Origin: Flavobacterium pokkalii
GTDB taxonomy: Bacteria; Bacteroidota; Bacteroidia; Flavobacteriales; Flavobacteriaceae
Direction of reading: 5' to 3'
Assembly (NCBI RefSeq): GCF_014596575.1
Contig: NZ_NASZ01000015.1
Location: forward strand, 1 to 64,000
DNA length: 64,000 bases
A program made the translations under genes and the position numbers. Positions 35,422 to 43,679 of the stretch are shown here, in pieces; the first letter of the stretch is position 1; the number at the start of each line of letters is the position of its first letter. The notes beneath the pieces were generated by a model. The model saw only the letters and a program-made list of their open reading frames with translations, made no database searches and was not told the origin of the DNA.

Positions 35422-36390
35422 TTAAATTTCAGTCAATTCAAATTTTCCAAAATCTGCAGCTGCAGCTTCTTTAAAATTTTCATCTTTCATGTCATTACTC
35501 CATAAGATTGCATTTTTGCTCACTTGGCCATATTGGTGAAAAGTTAGAGAATATTGTTTTGTTGTTAAATTGTAATTTTGGAGAGATACGACATAAATCC
35601 TATTAAGTTTCATATTATTCATGACAAAATTTGGATTTATTGCCATATTAACTTCATTTCCTTTGCTCTGTACACTAGGATACATTATGATATCACTACC
35701 AAAGTTACCTTTGACATAAAGTCGTCTATGAGCTAATGCTGCAGATAATGAATAGTTATTGTCTGAAATAAATTGTTGGTCTAAGAACTTTAAATATTCA
35801 ATTGTTCCTAATACTTGTTCATCAGTAATTAGTCCCTCAAATGTTTTGTCTATATTTTGTTTTAAGTCTTTATTGAAACCATGATAAAGACTCTCTTTTG
35901 TTAAGCCATTTTTTAAGAACGTTTCGAAATAAAAATTATCTTCATTAGGAATAATACTCCATGAAGAAAGATAAATCTTTTGATTACTAAAGTCAGATGT
36001 TCGAAGTACTTCAAGCATTGCAACTAATGGGCTGTTTGATGCATAAAAAACAGGATGTTTTGGGAAATTACATCTACCCATAGTTGTGAATGGGATTGGT
36101 GGATTTGAAAATTCAGCAAAAAGTTGGTTGTTTTTTACTTGTTCGACTTCTCTTGCTCTGAAAATTGGAAAGTCAATTTTTTCTTGTGAAATCGAGCGTA
36201 TTAAATTTGGGAATGGACCAAGTTTTGAGGTAATAATTTTGTGGATTTTTTCAACAAAATAATCAATATCATCTTCTTCAGTAAATTTTGGCCAATTGTA
36301 GTTTTTTAACTCATCAATTCCAGCAACTACTTTGTCAACTGAAAATATACTTTTAGCACTTTCTGTAGTGATATTATTGATTTTTTTCAT
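35422..36390 (-). CDS. RES-domain protein, putative NAD+ phosphorylase-type
   Basis: 322 residues. The centre resembles the RES domain: Arg in FPIFRAREV (Arg78/Arg80), then GRCNFPKHPVFYASNSPLVAMLE (105-127), the usual glycine-arginine, Tyr and Glu positions. RES proteins of toxin-antitoxin pairs break down NAD+. This one is longer than a typical toxin, with about 75 extra N-terminal residues and a long C-terminus, and no Xre-type antitoxin gene is adjacent. ATG at 36390 follows a TTG-initiated extension that I reject. The DNA looks more AT-rich than its neighbours, and it sits between two copies of a peptidase 3' end, suggesting insertion. Confidence 0.62.
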   Translation of the reverse strand: MKKINNITTESAKSIFSVDKVVAGIDELKNYNWPKFTEEDDIDYFVEKIHKIITSKLGPFPNLIRSISQEKIDFPIFRAREVEQVKNNQLFAEFSNPPIPFTTMGRCNFPKHPVFYASNSPLVAMLEVLRTSDFSNQKIYLSSWSIIPNEDNFYFETFLKNGLTKESLYHGFNKDLKQNIDKTFEGLITDEQVLGTIEYLKFLDQQFISDNNYSLSAALAHRRLYVKGNFGSDIIMYPSVQSKGNEVNMAINPNFVMNNMKLNRIYVVSLQNYNLTTKQYSLTFHQYGQVSKNAILWSNDMKDENFKEAAAADFGKFELTEI

Positions 36391-36533
36391 TAATTTATTT
36401 TGCGTTCCGAGCAATTACTACTAACCCGTTTATATACGTATAAATTGAACTAGTTATATTCTTTAATGGAATATTAAGCGTACATTTCTGGTCAAATTTA
36501 TGCATATTATTTTTCCGATACAATATGAAAATG

Positions 36534-36567
36534 AAAAACCGTCTCGTTGTAAAACGTGACGGTTTTT
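36534..36567 (-). terminator. Terminator after the M3 peptidase gene
   Basis: AAAAACCGTC (36534-36543) pairs with GACGGTTTTT (36558-36567), extended inside by CGTT/AACG across a T-T mismatch. The A tract reads as U on the minus strand. Confidence 0.75.
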
Positions 36568-36568
36568 A

Positions 36569-36603
36569 TCTGTATTCTGAAGAGCGTTTTCTACGTTCTA
36601 AAT
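36569..36603. repeat. Degenerate heptanucleotide array at the M3 peptidase stop
   Basis: TCTGTAT, TCTGAAG, AGCGTTT, TCTACGT, TCTAAAT in 7-bp phase. The last unit overlaps the stop codon exactly as in the remnant copy at 35278-35312. Confidence 0.6.
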
Positions 36604-38625
36604 CAACCCAGCTCTTCTTAATAAAGCATCTGGTTTTGGTTCCTGACCTCTAAAACGTTTGTATAAAGTCATCGGGTGTTCGGTACCACCTTTGGACAAT
36701 ACGTTGTCTTTAAATTTGGTTGCAATTTCTTTGTTGAAAATACCATTTTCTTTAAAGTATTCAAAAGCATCAGCATCCAGAACTTCTGCCCATTTATAGC
36801 TGTAATAACCAGATGAATAACCTCCTTGAAATATATGAGAGAAGGCTGTACTCATGGCATTTTCGGCCACATCAGGATACAATTGGGTATTTTTGAATTG
36901 TTCAGTTTCAAATGCTTTTAAATCGCTTATGGCTGTTGGGTCTTGTCCATGCCAAGCCATGTCTAACAAGCCAAAACTTAGTTGTCTAAGTGTAGCTAAA
37001 CCTTCTTGGAAACTGGCACTTTCTTTTATTTTTTCTACATATTCCTGCGGAATCACTTCGCCGGTTTGATAATGTGTGGCAAACAAAGCCAATGCTTCCG
37101 GTTCGTAGCACCAGTTTTCCATCACTTGAGATGGTAATTCTACAAAATCCCAATACACCGATGTCCCGGATAAACTTGGGTAAATTGTATCAGCCAACAT
37201 GCCGTGTAAGCCATGTCCAAATTCATGGAATAAGGTCGTTACTTCGTTAAAAGTTAACAAAGATGGTTTGGTTTCAGTAGGCTTGGTAAAGTTGCAAACG
37301 TTGGAAATATGCGGTCTTTCGTTTACACCATCTTTCACATATTGTGATTTGAAGGATGTCATCCAAGCTCCGTTGCGTTTTCCTTTTCTTGGGAAGAAAT
37401 CGGCGTAGAATATGGCAACCAAATTATTGTTTTCGTCACTCACTTCATAAGTCATCACTTCCTCGTGGTATTTGTCAATGTCAAATACTTCGGTAAAAGT
37501 CAGGCCGTATAATTTTCCAGCGATGGTAAAAGCTCCATTTAAGACTTTTTCCAATTGAAAATAAGGTTTCAATTTTTCATCATCCAAATTAAACAATTGT
37601 TGTTTTAATTTTTCAGAATAATAGGCACCGTCCCATTTTTCCAATTGTTCGATTCCGTCTAATTCTTTTGCGAAAGCGCTTAATTGTTCAAATTCTTTTA
37701 CTGCAGCCGGTTTTGCTTTCGTCAATAAATCATTTTCAAAAGCCATCACTTTTTCCGGACTTTCGGCCATTCTTTCTTCCAAAACAAAATGAGCATGTGT
37801 TTGATATCCTAATAAATTAGCTCTTTGCTGACGTAATTTGACAATTTTCAAAACGATTGCTTCATTGTTGAATTCGTTTTGTTGGAACCCTTTGGCACCA
37901 AAAGCAATTGCCATTTTTTTACGCAATTCTCTGTTATCCGCATAAGTCATAAATGGAATATAACTTGGATGATCCAAGGTAAAAATCCAACCTTCTTTTT
38001 CTTGGGCTTTCGCCAAAGTGCGCGCGGCCTCGATTGTTCCTTCCGGTAGTCCTGCCAAATCCTTTTCATCCGTTAGATACATTTGGAAAGCATTAGTTTC
38101 TGCTAAAACATTTTCGCCAAATTGCAAACTCAACTTCGCTAATTCTTTGTCGATTTCGCGCAACTGATTTTTTTGATCTTCGACTAAGTTTGCTCCGTTA
38201 CGGGAAAAACTTTTGTATTTTTTATCTAATAAAGTACTTTGCTCCGGAGTTAAGGTTAGGCTTTCTTTTTGCTCATAAACCGATTTGATTCGGGCAAAAA
38301 GTTCCGGATTTAAAGTAATATCGTTGCTGAATTCAGACAATAATGGTGAAATTTCCTGAGCGATTTTTTGCATTTCCTCATTCGTTTCGGCCGAATTCAG
38401 ATTGAAAAAAATACTTGATATTCTATCCAAAGTAGCTCCTGCATAATCCATCGTTTCGATGGTGTTTTCAAATGTTGGCGCTTCAGGATTATTAACAATC
38501 GCATCAATTTCGGCTTTTGCCAAAGCAATTCCTTCCTGGAAAGCTGGGAAATAATCTTCGATATTGATTTGCGAAAAAGGCGCTGTATTGTGTTTGGTAT
38601 TAAAGTGCTGTGTTAAAATACTCAT
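36598..38625 (-). CDS. M3 family metallopeptidase (oligopeptidase A / Dcp type)
   Basis: 675 residues. A zinc peptidase that cleaves short peptides, either as dipeptidyl carboxypeptidase (Dcp) or oligopeptidase A. The zinc motif HEFGHGLHGML is at about 465 (TTLFHEFGHG), with the third ligand Glu expected about 25 residues later in the segment WDFVELPSQVMENW. The length matches the family. ATG at 38625 (MSILTQHF) is used. There is no signal peptide, so it is probably cytoplasmic. A diverged second copy of its last 27 codons lies 1.2 kb downstream beyond the RES gene. Confidence 0.9.
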   Translation of the reverse strand: MSILTQHFNTKHNTAPFSQINIEDYFPAFQEGIALAKAEIDAIVNNPEAPTFENTIETMDYAGATLDRISSIFFNLNSAETNEEMQKIAQEISPLLSEFSNDITLNPELFARIKSVYEQKESLTLTPEQSTLLDKKYKSFSRNGANLVEDQKNQLREIDKELAKLSLQFGENVLAETNAFQMYLTDEKDLAGLPEGTIEAARTLAKAQEKEGWIFTLDHPSYIPFMTYADNRELRKKMAIAFGAKGFQQNEFNNEAIVLKIVKLRQQRANLLGYQTHAHFVLEERMAESPEKVMAFENDLLTKAKPAAVKEFEQLSAFAKELDGIEQLEKWDGAYYSEKLKQQLFNLDDEKLKPYFQLEKVLNGAFTIAGKLYGLTFTEVFDIDKYHEEVMTYEVSDENNNLVAIFYADFFPRKGKRNGAWMTSFKSQYVKDGVNERPHISNVCNFTKPTETKPSLLTFNEVTTLFHEFGHGLHGMLADTIYPSLSGTSVYWDFVELPSQVMENWCYEPEALALFATHYQTGEVIPQEYVEKIKESASFQEGLATLRQLSFGLLDMAWHGQDPTAISDLKAFETEQFKNTQLYPDVAENAMSTAFSHIFQGGYSSGYYSYKWAEVLDADAFEYFKENGIFNKEIATKFKDNVLSKGGTEHPMTLYKRFRGQEPKPDALLRRAGLI

Positions 38626-38641
38626 GTTGATATGTTTTGTT

Positions 38642-38721
38642 ACGCAAAGATTCGCAAAGGAAATCAACGAAGAGACGCTAAATTTTTTTGAGTCTCTGTG
38701 TCTTCTTTGCGAATCTCTGTG
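38642..38721. repeat. Long imperfect inverted repeat between purE and the M3 peptidase
   Basis: The core AGATTCGCAAAG (38648-38659) pairs perfectly with CTTTGCGAATCT (38705-38716). Pairing continues imperfectly inwards (AAGAGAC with GTCTCT-like sequence) and outwards. The left arm has CGCAAAG twice, 10 bp apart. Strings of this type are, as I recall, dispersed in Bacteroidota spacers. Confidence 0.7.
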
Positions 38722-38732
38722 AAATTAATTTG

Positions 38733-39212
38733 TTATTTTAAACTTTCAGAAGCTTTAATAACGGCTTCTTTCAGACCTAATTTGTAAGCAACAATTTTGT
38801 TTAATACGTCAGCATTTGAACTTCCGATGATTTGTGCGGCTAAGATTCCGGCATTTTTTGCTCCGTTTAAAGCTACAGTGGCTACAGGAACACCGCCCGG
38901 CATTTGTAAAATAGATAAAACCGAATCCCAACCATCGATAGAATTGCTTGATTTTACAGGAACTCCAATTACAGGAAGTGGCGACATCGAAGCAACCATT
39001 CCAGGTAAATGCGCTGCTCCACCGGCTCCGGCAATAATTACTGCAATTCCTCTTTTGTGAGCGTTATTGCTAAAATCGAAAAGTTTTTCAGGTGTACGGT
39101 GAGCCGAAACAATATCTACTTCCGTTTCGATTCCAAATTCTTTTAATATGTTGATGGCTTCCTGCATGACTGGCATATCAGAGATGCTTCCCATAATTAC
39201 GGCTACTTTCAT
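38733..39212 (-). CDS. purE: 5-(carboxyamino)imidazole ribonucleotide mutase
   Basis: 159 residues. Class I PurE converts N5-CAIR to CAIR in purine synthesis. MGSISDMPVMQEA at the N-terminus and SAHRTPEKLFDF with the catalytic His are present, as are AGAGGAAHLPGM and PVIGVP. It lies 84 bp downstream of purK on the same strand, the usual pair. The spacer holds an octamer-phased inverted array. Confidence 0.95.
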   Translation of the reverse strand: MKVAVIMGSISDMPVMQEAINILKEFGIETEVDIVSAHRTPEKLFDFSNNAHKRGIAVIIAGAGGAAHLPGMVASMSPLPVIGVPVKSSNSIDGWDSVLSILQMPGGVPVATVALNGAKNAGILAAQIIGSSNADVLNKIVAYKLGLKEAVIKASESLK

Positions 39213-39227
39213 TTTTTATTATTTAAA

Positions 39228-39300
39228 GATTAAATGATTGAAAGGTTTAAAAATTTGAATTGCATCTTTAAATGTTTCAATCTTTAAATTTTTTAATTAT
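39228..39300. repeat. Octanucleotide-phased inverted array between purK and purE
   Basis: 39228-39259 reads GATTAAAT, GATTGAAA, GGTTTAAA, AATTTGAA. The facing segment read on the minus strand gives AATTTAAA, GATTGAAA, CATTTAAA, GATGCAAT. The two sets pair as a hairpin (ATTTAAAGATT 39221-39231 with AATCTTTAAAT 39279-39289). It overlaps the purK stop. Confidence 0.6.
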
Positions 39301-40451
39301 TCACTAATTACTCTAATTGTATTTTTTACATCCTCAGCAATTTTTCTTGCTTCGGCCATATTTTCGTTGGCAATCGTTACATGTCCCATTTTTCTAAAAG
39401 GACGCGTTTGTTTTTTACCATAAATGTGTGGTGTAACTCCGTTCCAGCCTAATATTTTTTCGATATTTTGATAAACCACATTTCCGGAGTGACCTTCTGC
39501 ACCCACTAAATTCACCATGATTCCCGCTACTTTACTATCCGTATCTCCTAAAGGTAAATCCAGAATAGCGCGTAAGTGGTTCTCAAATTGTGAAGTATAA
39601 CTGGCTTCGATTGAATAATGTCCGGAATTGTGCGGACGAGGCGCAACTTCGTTTACAATCACTTCATCATCTTGAGTTTGGAACATTTCCACAGCTAAAA
39701 GACCAACGTGGTTGAAGTTTTGAGAAACTTTTAAGGCAATAGCTCTGGCTTTTTCGGCAACAGCATCGTTAATACGGGCAGGACAAATTACGTATTCCAC
39801 CTGATTGGCTTCCGGATGAAATTCCATTTCAACCACCGGATAGGTTTTGATTTCGCCCGAAGGATTGCGACAAACAATCACGGCCAATTCGTTTTTGAAC
39901 GGAATCATTTCTTCGGCAATACATTCTACATTTGGAAGGCTTTCTAAATCGGAAGCCTGACGAATGATTTTTACGCCATTTCCATCGTAACCAAATTCAG
40001 TGCATTTCCATACAAACGGCAATTTTAACTTGGAATCTAAAAAGGCAACAACAAGACTTTTTAAATCATTAAAACGGTGGTAAGGAGCTGTAGGGATTGC
40101 ATGTTGGGTGTAGAAATCTTTCTGTCTTCCTTTGTTTTGAATACTTCTCAGCGTTTTTGGTGAAGGATATACTTTTAAACCTTCGCTTTCTAATTTTTCT
40201 AAGGCTTCCAGATTTACCAATTCGATTTCGAAAGTCAGTACATCGACTTTTTTTCCAAAGTTGTAAACCGTGTCAAAATCCATCAAATCACCTTGAAAGA
40301 AATGGTTACAGGCAATTTTGCATGGGGCTTCATCGCTTGGATCAAGAACGTAAGTTTGTATATCAAATTTTCTAGTGTCGAATAGGAGCATTTTTCCCAG
40401 TTGTCCGCCTCCCAGAATTCCTAATTTAAAATCAGAAGAAAAATAATTCAT
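39297..40451 (-). CDS. purK: 5-(carboxyamino)imidazole ribonucleotide synthase
   Basis: 384 residues, ATP-grasp enzyme that carboxylates AIR with bicarbonate and ATP. The N-terminus KLGILGGGQLGKML, the ATP-grasp segments PFVWKCTEFGYDGNGVKII and EEMIPFKNELAV, and the metal-binding VNEVAPRPHNSGHYSIEA are visible. It precedes purE. A -7 box on the minus strand (40473-40480, TATCTTTG) lies 22 bp before the ATG. Confidence 0.95.
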   Translation of the reverse strand: MNYFSSDFKLGILGGGQLGKMLLFDTRKFDIQTYVLDPSDEAPCKIACNHFFQGDLMDFDTVYNFGKKVDVLTFEIELVNLEALEKLESEGLKVYPSPKTLRSIQNKGRQKDFYTQHAIPTAPYHRFNDLKSLVVAFLDSKLKLPFVWKCTEFGYDGNGVKIIRQASDLESLPNVECIAEEMIPFKNELAVIVCRNPSGEIKTYPVVEMEFHPEANQVEYVICPARINDAVAEKARAIALKVSQNFNHVGLLAVEMFQTQDDEVIVNEVAPRPHNSGHYSIEASYTSQFENHLRAILDLPLGDTDSKVAGIMVNLVGAEGHSGNVVYQNIEKILGWNGVTPHIYGKKQTRPFRKMGHVTIANENMAEARKIAEDVKNTIRVISE

Positions 40452-40521
40452 TGTCTCGAAAGTTTATTGGCGCAAAGATACTTTTTAATGATGGATTTGG
40501 AAAATGCTATTTTATTTTCTT

Positions 40522-41055
40522 CTAAATGTGCTTTGAAACCGATTTGTAAGCTGCGGTGTGTGAGCTGAAATCTTTTACTAATATGATTTCTAATTCGGGA
40601 TGAATCCAATCGAATTCTTTTCCTAAAAGTTGTAAACTACGCATAGCATAGACTTTTGAAGCTACTTTGGTGTTGGTAATCAGCCAGTCAAAATTAATTT
40701 CAATGAGTTCCTGAAGTTGGTGTTGAGTGAAATTAATTTCTTTTTTTGAAGTTTTATAATGTGCTTCAATGAGTAAGAAAATAACTTTTGAAAGAGGTCT
40801 GATAGCACTTTCGTTTGTTAATATTTTGCTTTTGGAACAAATTAAAGCGAGTTGTCTTTCTAAATAATCCAGCTTTTTTAAAGCTATTAATTCCATTGCC
40901 CAGCAAGCTTTGTAATGGTCGGGGTTTTGATTTTCGAAACAAATTTTCATAAAATCATCCAAAAGTTCAGGATGTGTTAGTAAATAATCGGCAGTGACCT
41001 GACGACTTTTTTTGTATCCTGTGGTTTGGCTAATAATAGTGTCTAATTCGTTCAT
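40522..41055 (-). CDS. Conserved hypothetical helical protein
   Basis: 177 residues, no signal peptide, no membrane segment. I do not recognise it. It appears entirely alpha-helical with a repeated pattern of short helices (YKACWAMELIALKKLDYLERQL, then KVYAMRSLQLLGKEF), as in HEAT-like or TPR-like folds. The spacing of Trp and Leu residues supports an alpha-solenoid. It is divergent from hpt and lies 70 bp from purK. Some databases label related flavobacterial proteins with enzyme names; nothing in this sequence supports that. Confidence 0.65.
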   Translation of the reverse strand: MNELDTIISQTTGYKKSRQVTADYLLTHPELLDDFMKICFENQNPDHYKACWAMELIALKKLDYLERQLALICSKSKILTNESAIRPLSKVIFLLIEAHYKTSKKEINFTQHQLQELIEINFDWLITNTKVASKVYAMRSLQLLGKEFDWIHPELEIILVKDFSSHTAAYKSVSKHI

Positions 41056-41098
41056 GGATTTTTAAGAAAGAGCCTTAAAAGTACAAATTAGAAATCAA

Positions 41099-41131
41099 TT
41101 GTTAAACTCAAAATTCAATTCAGTATCTTTG
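41099..41131 (+). promoter_or_regulatory. Promoter of hpt-adk
   Basis: TTG (41099-41101) and TATCTTTG (41124-41131) are 22 bp apart, compatible with the Bacteroidota -33/-7 arrangement. The ATG of hpt is 24 bp further. Confidence 0.55.
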
Positions 41132-41155
41132 CGCATTATTTTAAAATAAAAAATA

Positions 41156-41686
41156 ATGGTTCAACTTCACGATAAACAATTTGTTCCGTTTATTTCTGCC
41201 GAAGAAATTGACTTTGCCATCCAAAAAATGGTTGCCCAAATTGAAGATGATTTTGCCGATGAAATTCCTGTTTTTATTGGAGTTTTGAACGGTTCTTTCA
41301 TGGTGGTTTCTGATTTTGTAAAAAAATATTCAAAACCATGTGAGGTGAGTTTCCTGAAAATGGCTTCTTATAACGGACTGACTTCTACCAATGAAGTTAA
41401 AGAATTGATAGGATTGAATCAGGATTTAACAGGACGCTCGGTAGTGGTCATTGAAGATATTATCGATACGGGACATACCATTGTGGAGCTAAAAACGTTA
41501 ATTAAGAAGCAAAATCCAAAACATTTTAAAATAGCGACTCTTTTTTTCAAGCCTGATGCGTATAAAAAAGATGTAAAAATTGATTATATCGGGATTCAGA
41601 TTCCGAATAAATTTATAGTTGGTTTTGGTTTAGATTATGATGGTTTAGGCCGAAATTTACCGGAAGTGTATCAATTAAAAGATTAA
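41156..41686 (+). CDS. hpt: Hypoxanthine phosphoribosyltransferase
   Basis: 176 residues. It converts hypoxanthine or guanine with PRPP to IMP or GMP. The PRPP-binding motif VVVIEDIIDTGHTI (about 98-111) is intact, as are VLNGSFMV and the base-contacting FVGFGLDYDG. It precedes adk by 23 bp on the same strand, so the two purine genes are probably one transcript. Confidence 0.93.
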   Translation: MVQLHDKQFVPFISAEEIDFAIQKMVAQIEDDFADEIPVFIGVLNGSFMVVSDFVKKYSKPCEVSFLKMASYNGLTSTNEVKELIGLNQDLTGRSVVVIEDIIDTGHTIVELKTLIKKQNPKHFKIATLFFKPDAYKKDVKIDYIGIQIPNKFIVGFGLDYDGLGRNLPEVYQLKD

Positions 41687-41712
41687 AAATAAAAATTAAA
41701 AGATTAAAAATG
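41678..41712. repeat. Heptanucleotide array spanning the hpt-adk junction
   Basis: AAAGATT, AAAAATA, AAAATTA, AAAGATT, AAAAATG in 7-bp phase. The first unit lies in the last codons of hpt and the last unit ends with the ATG of adk. Confidence 0.7.
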
Positions 41713-42282
41713 ACTAACATTGTTTTATTTGGGAAACCAGGAGCTGGAAAAGGAACTCAGGCTGAGTTTTTAAAAGAAAAATACAACTTGACACATCTTT
41801 CTACAGGTGATATTTTTAGATTTAATATCAAAAATGAAACGGAATTAGGAAAATTGGCTCAAACGTATATCAACAACGGAGAGTTAGTTCCTGATGAAGT
41901 AACCATTAAAATGTTGCAAAGTGAAGTGGAAGCTAATCCGGATTCGGCAGGTTTTTTATTTGATGGTTTTCCAAGAACAATTGCTCAGGCTCAGGCTTTG
42001 GATGCTTTTTTAGCAACTAAAAACGAAGTGATTACTGCAACCGTAGCTTTAGAAGCTGATGATGAAATTCTTGTTGCAAGATTACTAGAAAGAGGAAAAA
42101 CTTCAGGAAGAGCCGATGATCAGGACGAAGAGAAAATTCGTAACCGTTATCAGGAATATAACGAAAAAACAGCACCTTTGATTGATTTTTACAAAGGACA
42201 AAATAAATTTTATGCTGTAAACGGAATTGGTTCTATTGCCGAAATCACGGAGCGTTTAAGCAGTGTAATTGATAATTTGTAA
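41710..42282 (+). CDS. adk: Adenylate kinase
   Basis: 190 residues, short-lid form. It interconverts 2 ADP with ATP and AMP. The P-loop GKPGAGKGTQ is at residues 7-16, followed by HLSTGDIFR (AMP site), FDGFPRT and the lid segment RLLERGKTSGRADDQDEEKIRNR. There is no zinc-binding Cys set in the lid. The start ATG is the last codon-sized part of a heptad array. Confidence 0.95.
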   Translation: MTNIVLFGKPGAGKGTQAEFLKEKYNLTHLSTGDIFRFNIKNETELGKLAQTYINNGELVPDEVTIKMLQSEVEANPDSAGFLFDGFPRTIAQAQALDAFLATKNEVITATVALEADDEILVARLLERGKTSGRADDQDEEKIRNRYQEYNEKTAPLIDFYKGQNKFYAVNGIGSIAEITERLSSVIDNL

Positions 42283-42284
42283 AA

Positions 42285-42334
42285 GTTTAAGTTTATGGTT
42301 TGTAGTTTTTACAGACCATAAACAACAAACAAAA
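42285..42334. repeat. Inverted heptanucleotide arrays forming a hairpin
   Basis: GTTTATG, GTTTGTA, GTTTTTA run on +; the following bases read on the minus strand give GTTTGTT, GTTTATG, GTCTGTA. The two sets pair over 14 bp (42291-42304 with 42310-42323, one G-T pair). No T tract follows. Confidence 0.7.
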
Positions 42335-42339
42335 TAAGC

Positions 42340-43614
42340 ATGGAGCTAATTATTATTCTTTTTTTAATCTTACTCAACGGACTTTTTTCGATGTCGGAAA
42401 TCGCGTTGATTTCGGCAAGGAAATCCCGATTAGAAAGTTCGGCTAAAAAAGGAAACAGCAGTGCGCAAATAGCATTGGATTTGGCCAATTCGCCAAATAA
42501 ATTCCTGTCAACTGTTCAGATAGGAATTACATTAATAGGTATTCTGACCGGTATTTTTAGTGGGGATAAGATTACTGCCGATGTAGAAACTTATATTTTA
42601 AGTTTCGAATTTTTAAAATCCTATGCGCATTCAGTAGCCGTGGGTATTGTGGTGGTGATTTTGACATTTTTCTCTTTAGTATTAGGCGAATTATTACCTA
42701 AAAGAATTGGATTAAATTATCCGGAAGCGATTGCGAAAGCTGTGGCGATGCCCATGAAAATGGTGTCGATTGTTACAGCTCCGTTTATTTGGTTATTAAC
42801 ACATTCTACAGAGTTTTTACTGGATATTCTTCAGATAAAACCAACGGCAGACGGTAAAGTAACCGAAGAAGAAATTAAGGCCATAATCAAAGAAGGAACT
42901 GAAGTAGGTGAAGTTCAGGAAATAGAACAGGATATTGTGGAGCGTGTTTTCCATATTGGGGACCGCAAAGTAAATTCGTTGATGACACACCGAAAATCGG
43001 TGGTGATGTTGCCCTTGGAAGCCGATAAAAATCAGGTTAAAGAATCTATGCTTCGCGAATTACATTCGGTTTATCCGGTTTATAAGGATGATTTGGATGA
43101 AATTGTAGGAGTGGTTAGCCTGAAAAATATTTTTGCAAAAATTGATCAGGAAAATTTCAATTTGCAGGAAATTATGACCGAGGCTCCTTATCTGATGGAA
43201 CATACCACGGCTTACAACGCCTTGGAAAATTTTAAAAAGACAGGAGTTCATTATGCTATTGTGGCAGATGAATATGGTATTTTTCAGGGAATGATTACTT
43301 TGAATGATATTTTAGAAGCTTTGGTTGGAAATGCATCTGATTTTTATAAAGAAGATTTTCAGTTGATTGAAAGAGAAGATGGAAGTTGGCTGATTGACGG
43401 ACATTATTCCTTACATGACTTTTTAACTTATTTTGAATTAGACGAATTGTTAAGTGATTATGAGGTGACTACTGTTAGTGGTTTAATCATGACTGAATTA
43501 TCACATATTCCAAAACAGGGAGAAAAATTGGTTTGGCACAAATTTGAGTTGGAAGTTATCGATATGGATGGTGTAAAGATTGATAAAGTGCTGGTAAAAG
43601 CAATAAAAAAATAG
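42340..43614 (+). CDS. CNNM/CorC (HlyC) family transporter
   Basis: 424 residues. An N-terminal CNNM (DUF21) membrane domain with three to four helices (ISARKSRLESSAKKGNSSAQ between helices) is followed by a CBS-pair (about 200-330, with VYPVYKDDLDEIVGVVSL and VADEYGIFQGMITLNDILEALVG) and a CorC_HlyC domain (about 345-424). Members are linked to magnesium or cobalt efflux; the older name hemolysin is not justified. It lies between adk and obg on the same strand. Confidence 0.9.
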   Translation: MELIIILFLILLNGLFSMSEIALISARKSRLESSAKKGNSSAQIALDLANSPNKFLSTVQIGITLIGILTGIFSGDKITADVETYILSFEFLKSYAHSVAVGIVVVILTFFSLVLGELLPKRIGLNYPEAIAKAVAMPMKMVSIVTAPFIWLLTHSTEFLLDILQIKPTADGKVTEEEIKAIIKEGTEVGEVQEIEQDIVERVFHIGDRKVNSLMTHRKSVVMLPLEADKNQVKESMLRELHSVYPVYKDDLDEIVGVVSLKNIFAKIDQENFNLQEIMTEAPYLMEHTTAYNALENFKKTGVHYAIVADEYGIFQGMITLNDILEALVGNASDFYKEDFQLIEREDGSWLIDGHYSLHDFLTYFELDELLSDYEVTTVSGLIMTELSHIPKQGEKLVWHKFELEVIDMDGVKIDKVLVKAIKK

Positions 43615-43644
43615 TAATCAATGGTCGTGTCCAGTAAACAAGCT

Positions 43645-43672
43645 GACTACTGACCACTGTAAACTGAATACT
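43645..43672. repeat. Heptanucleotide array (GAxxACT-type, 4 units)
   Basis: GACTACT, GACCACT, GTAAACT, GAATACT in 7-bp phase, immediately upstream of obg. Confidence 0.75.
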
Positions 43673-43679
43673 AAAAGAA

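Noticed and set aside
35422..36390. RES/Xre toxin-antitoxin pair
   Set aside because: No Xre-like helix-turn-helix gene lies on either side of the RES gene.
40522..41055. Adenylosuccinate lyase
   Set aside because: Too short and without the lyase signature; the name seems to come from database propagation.
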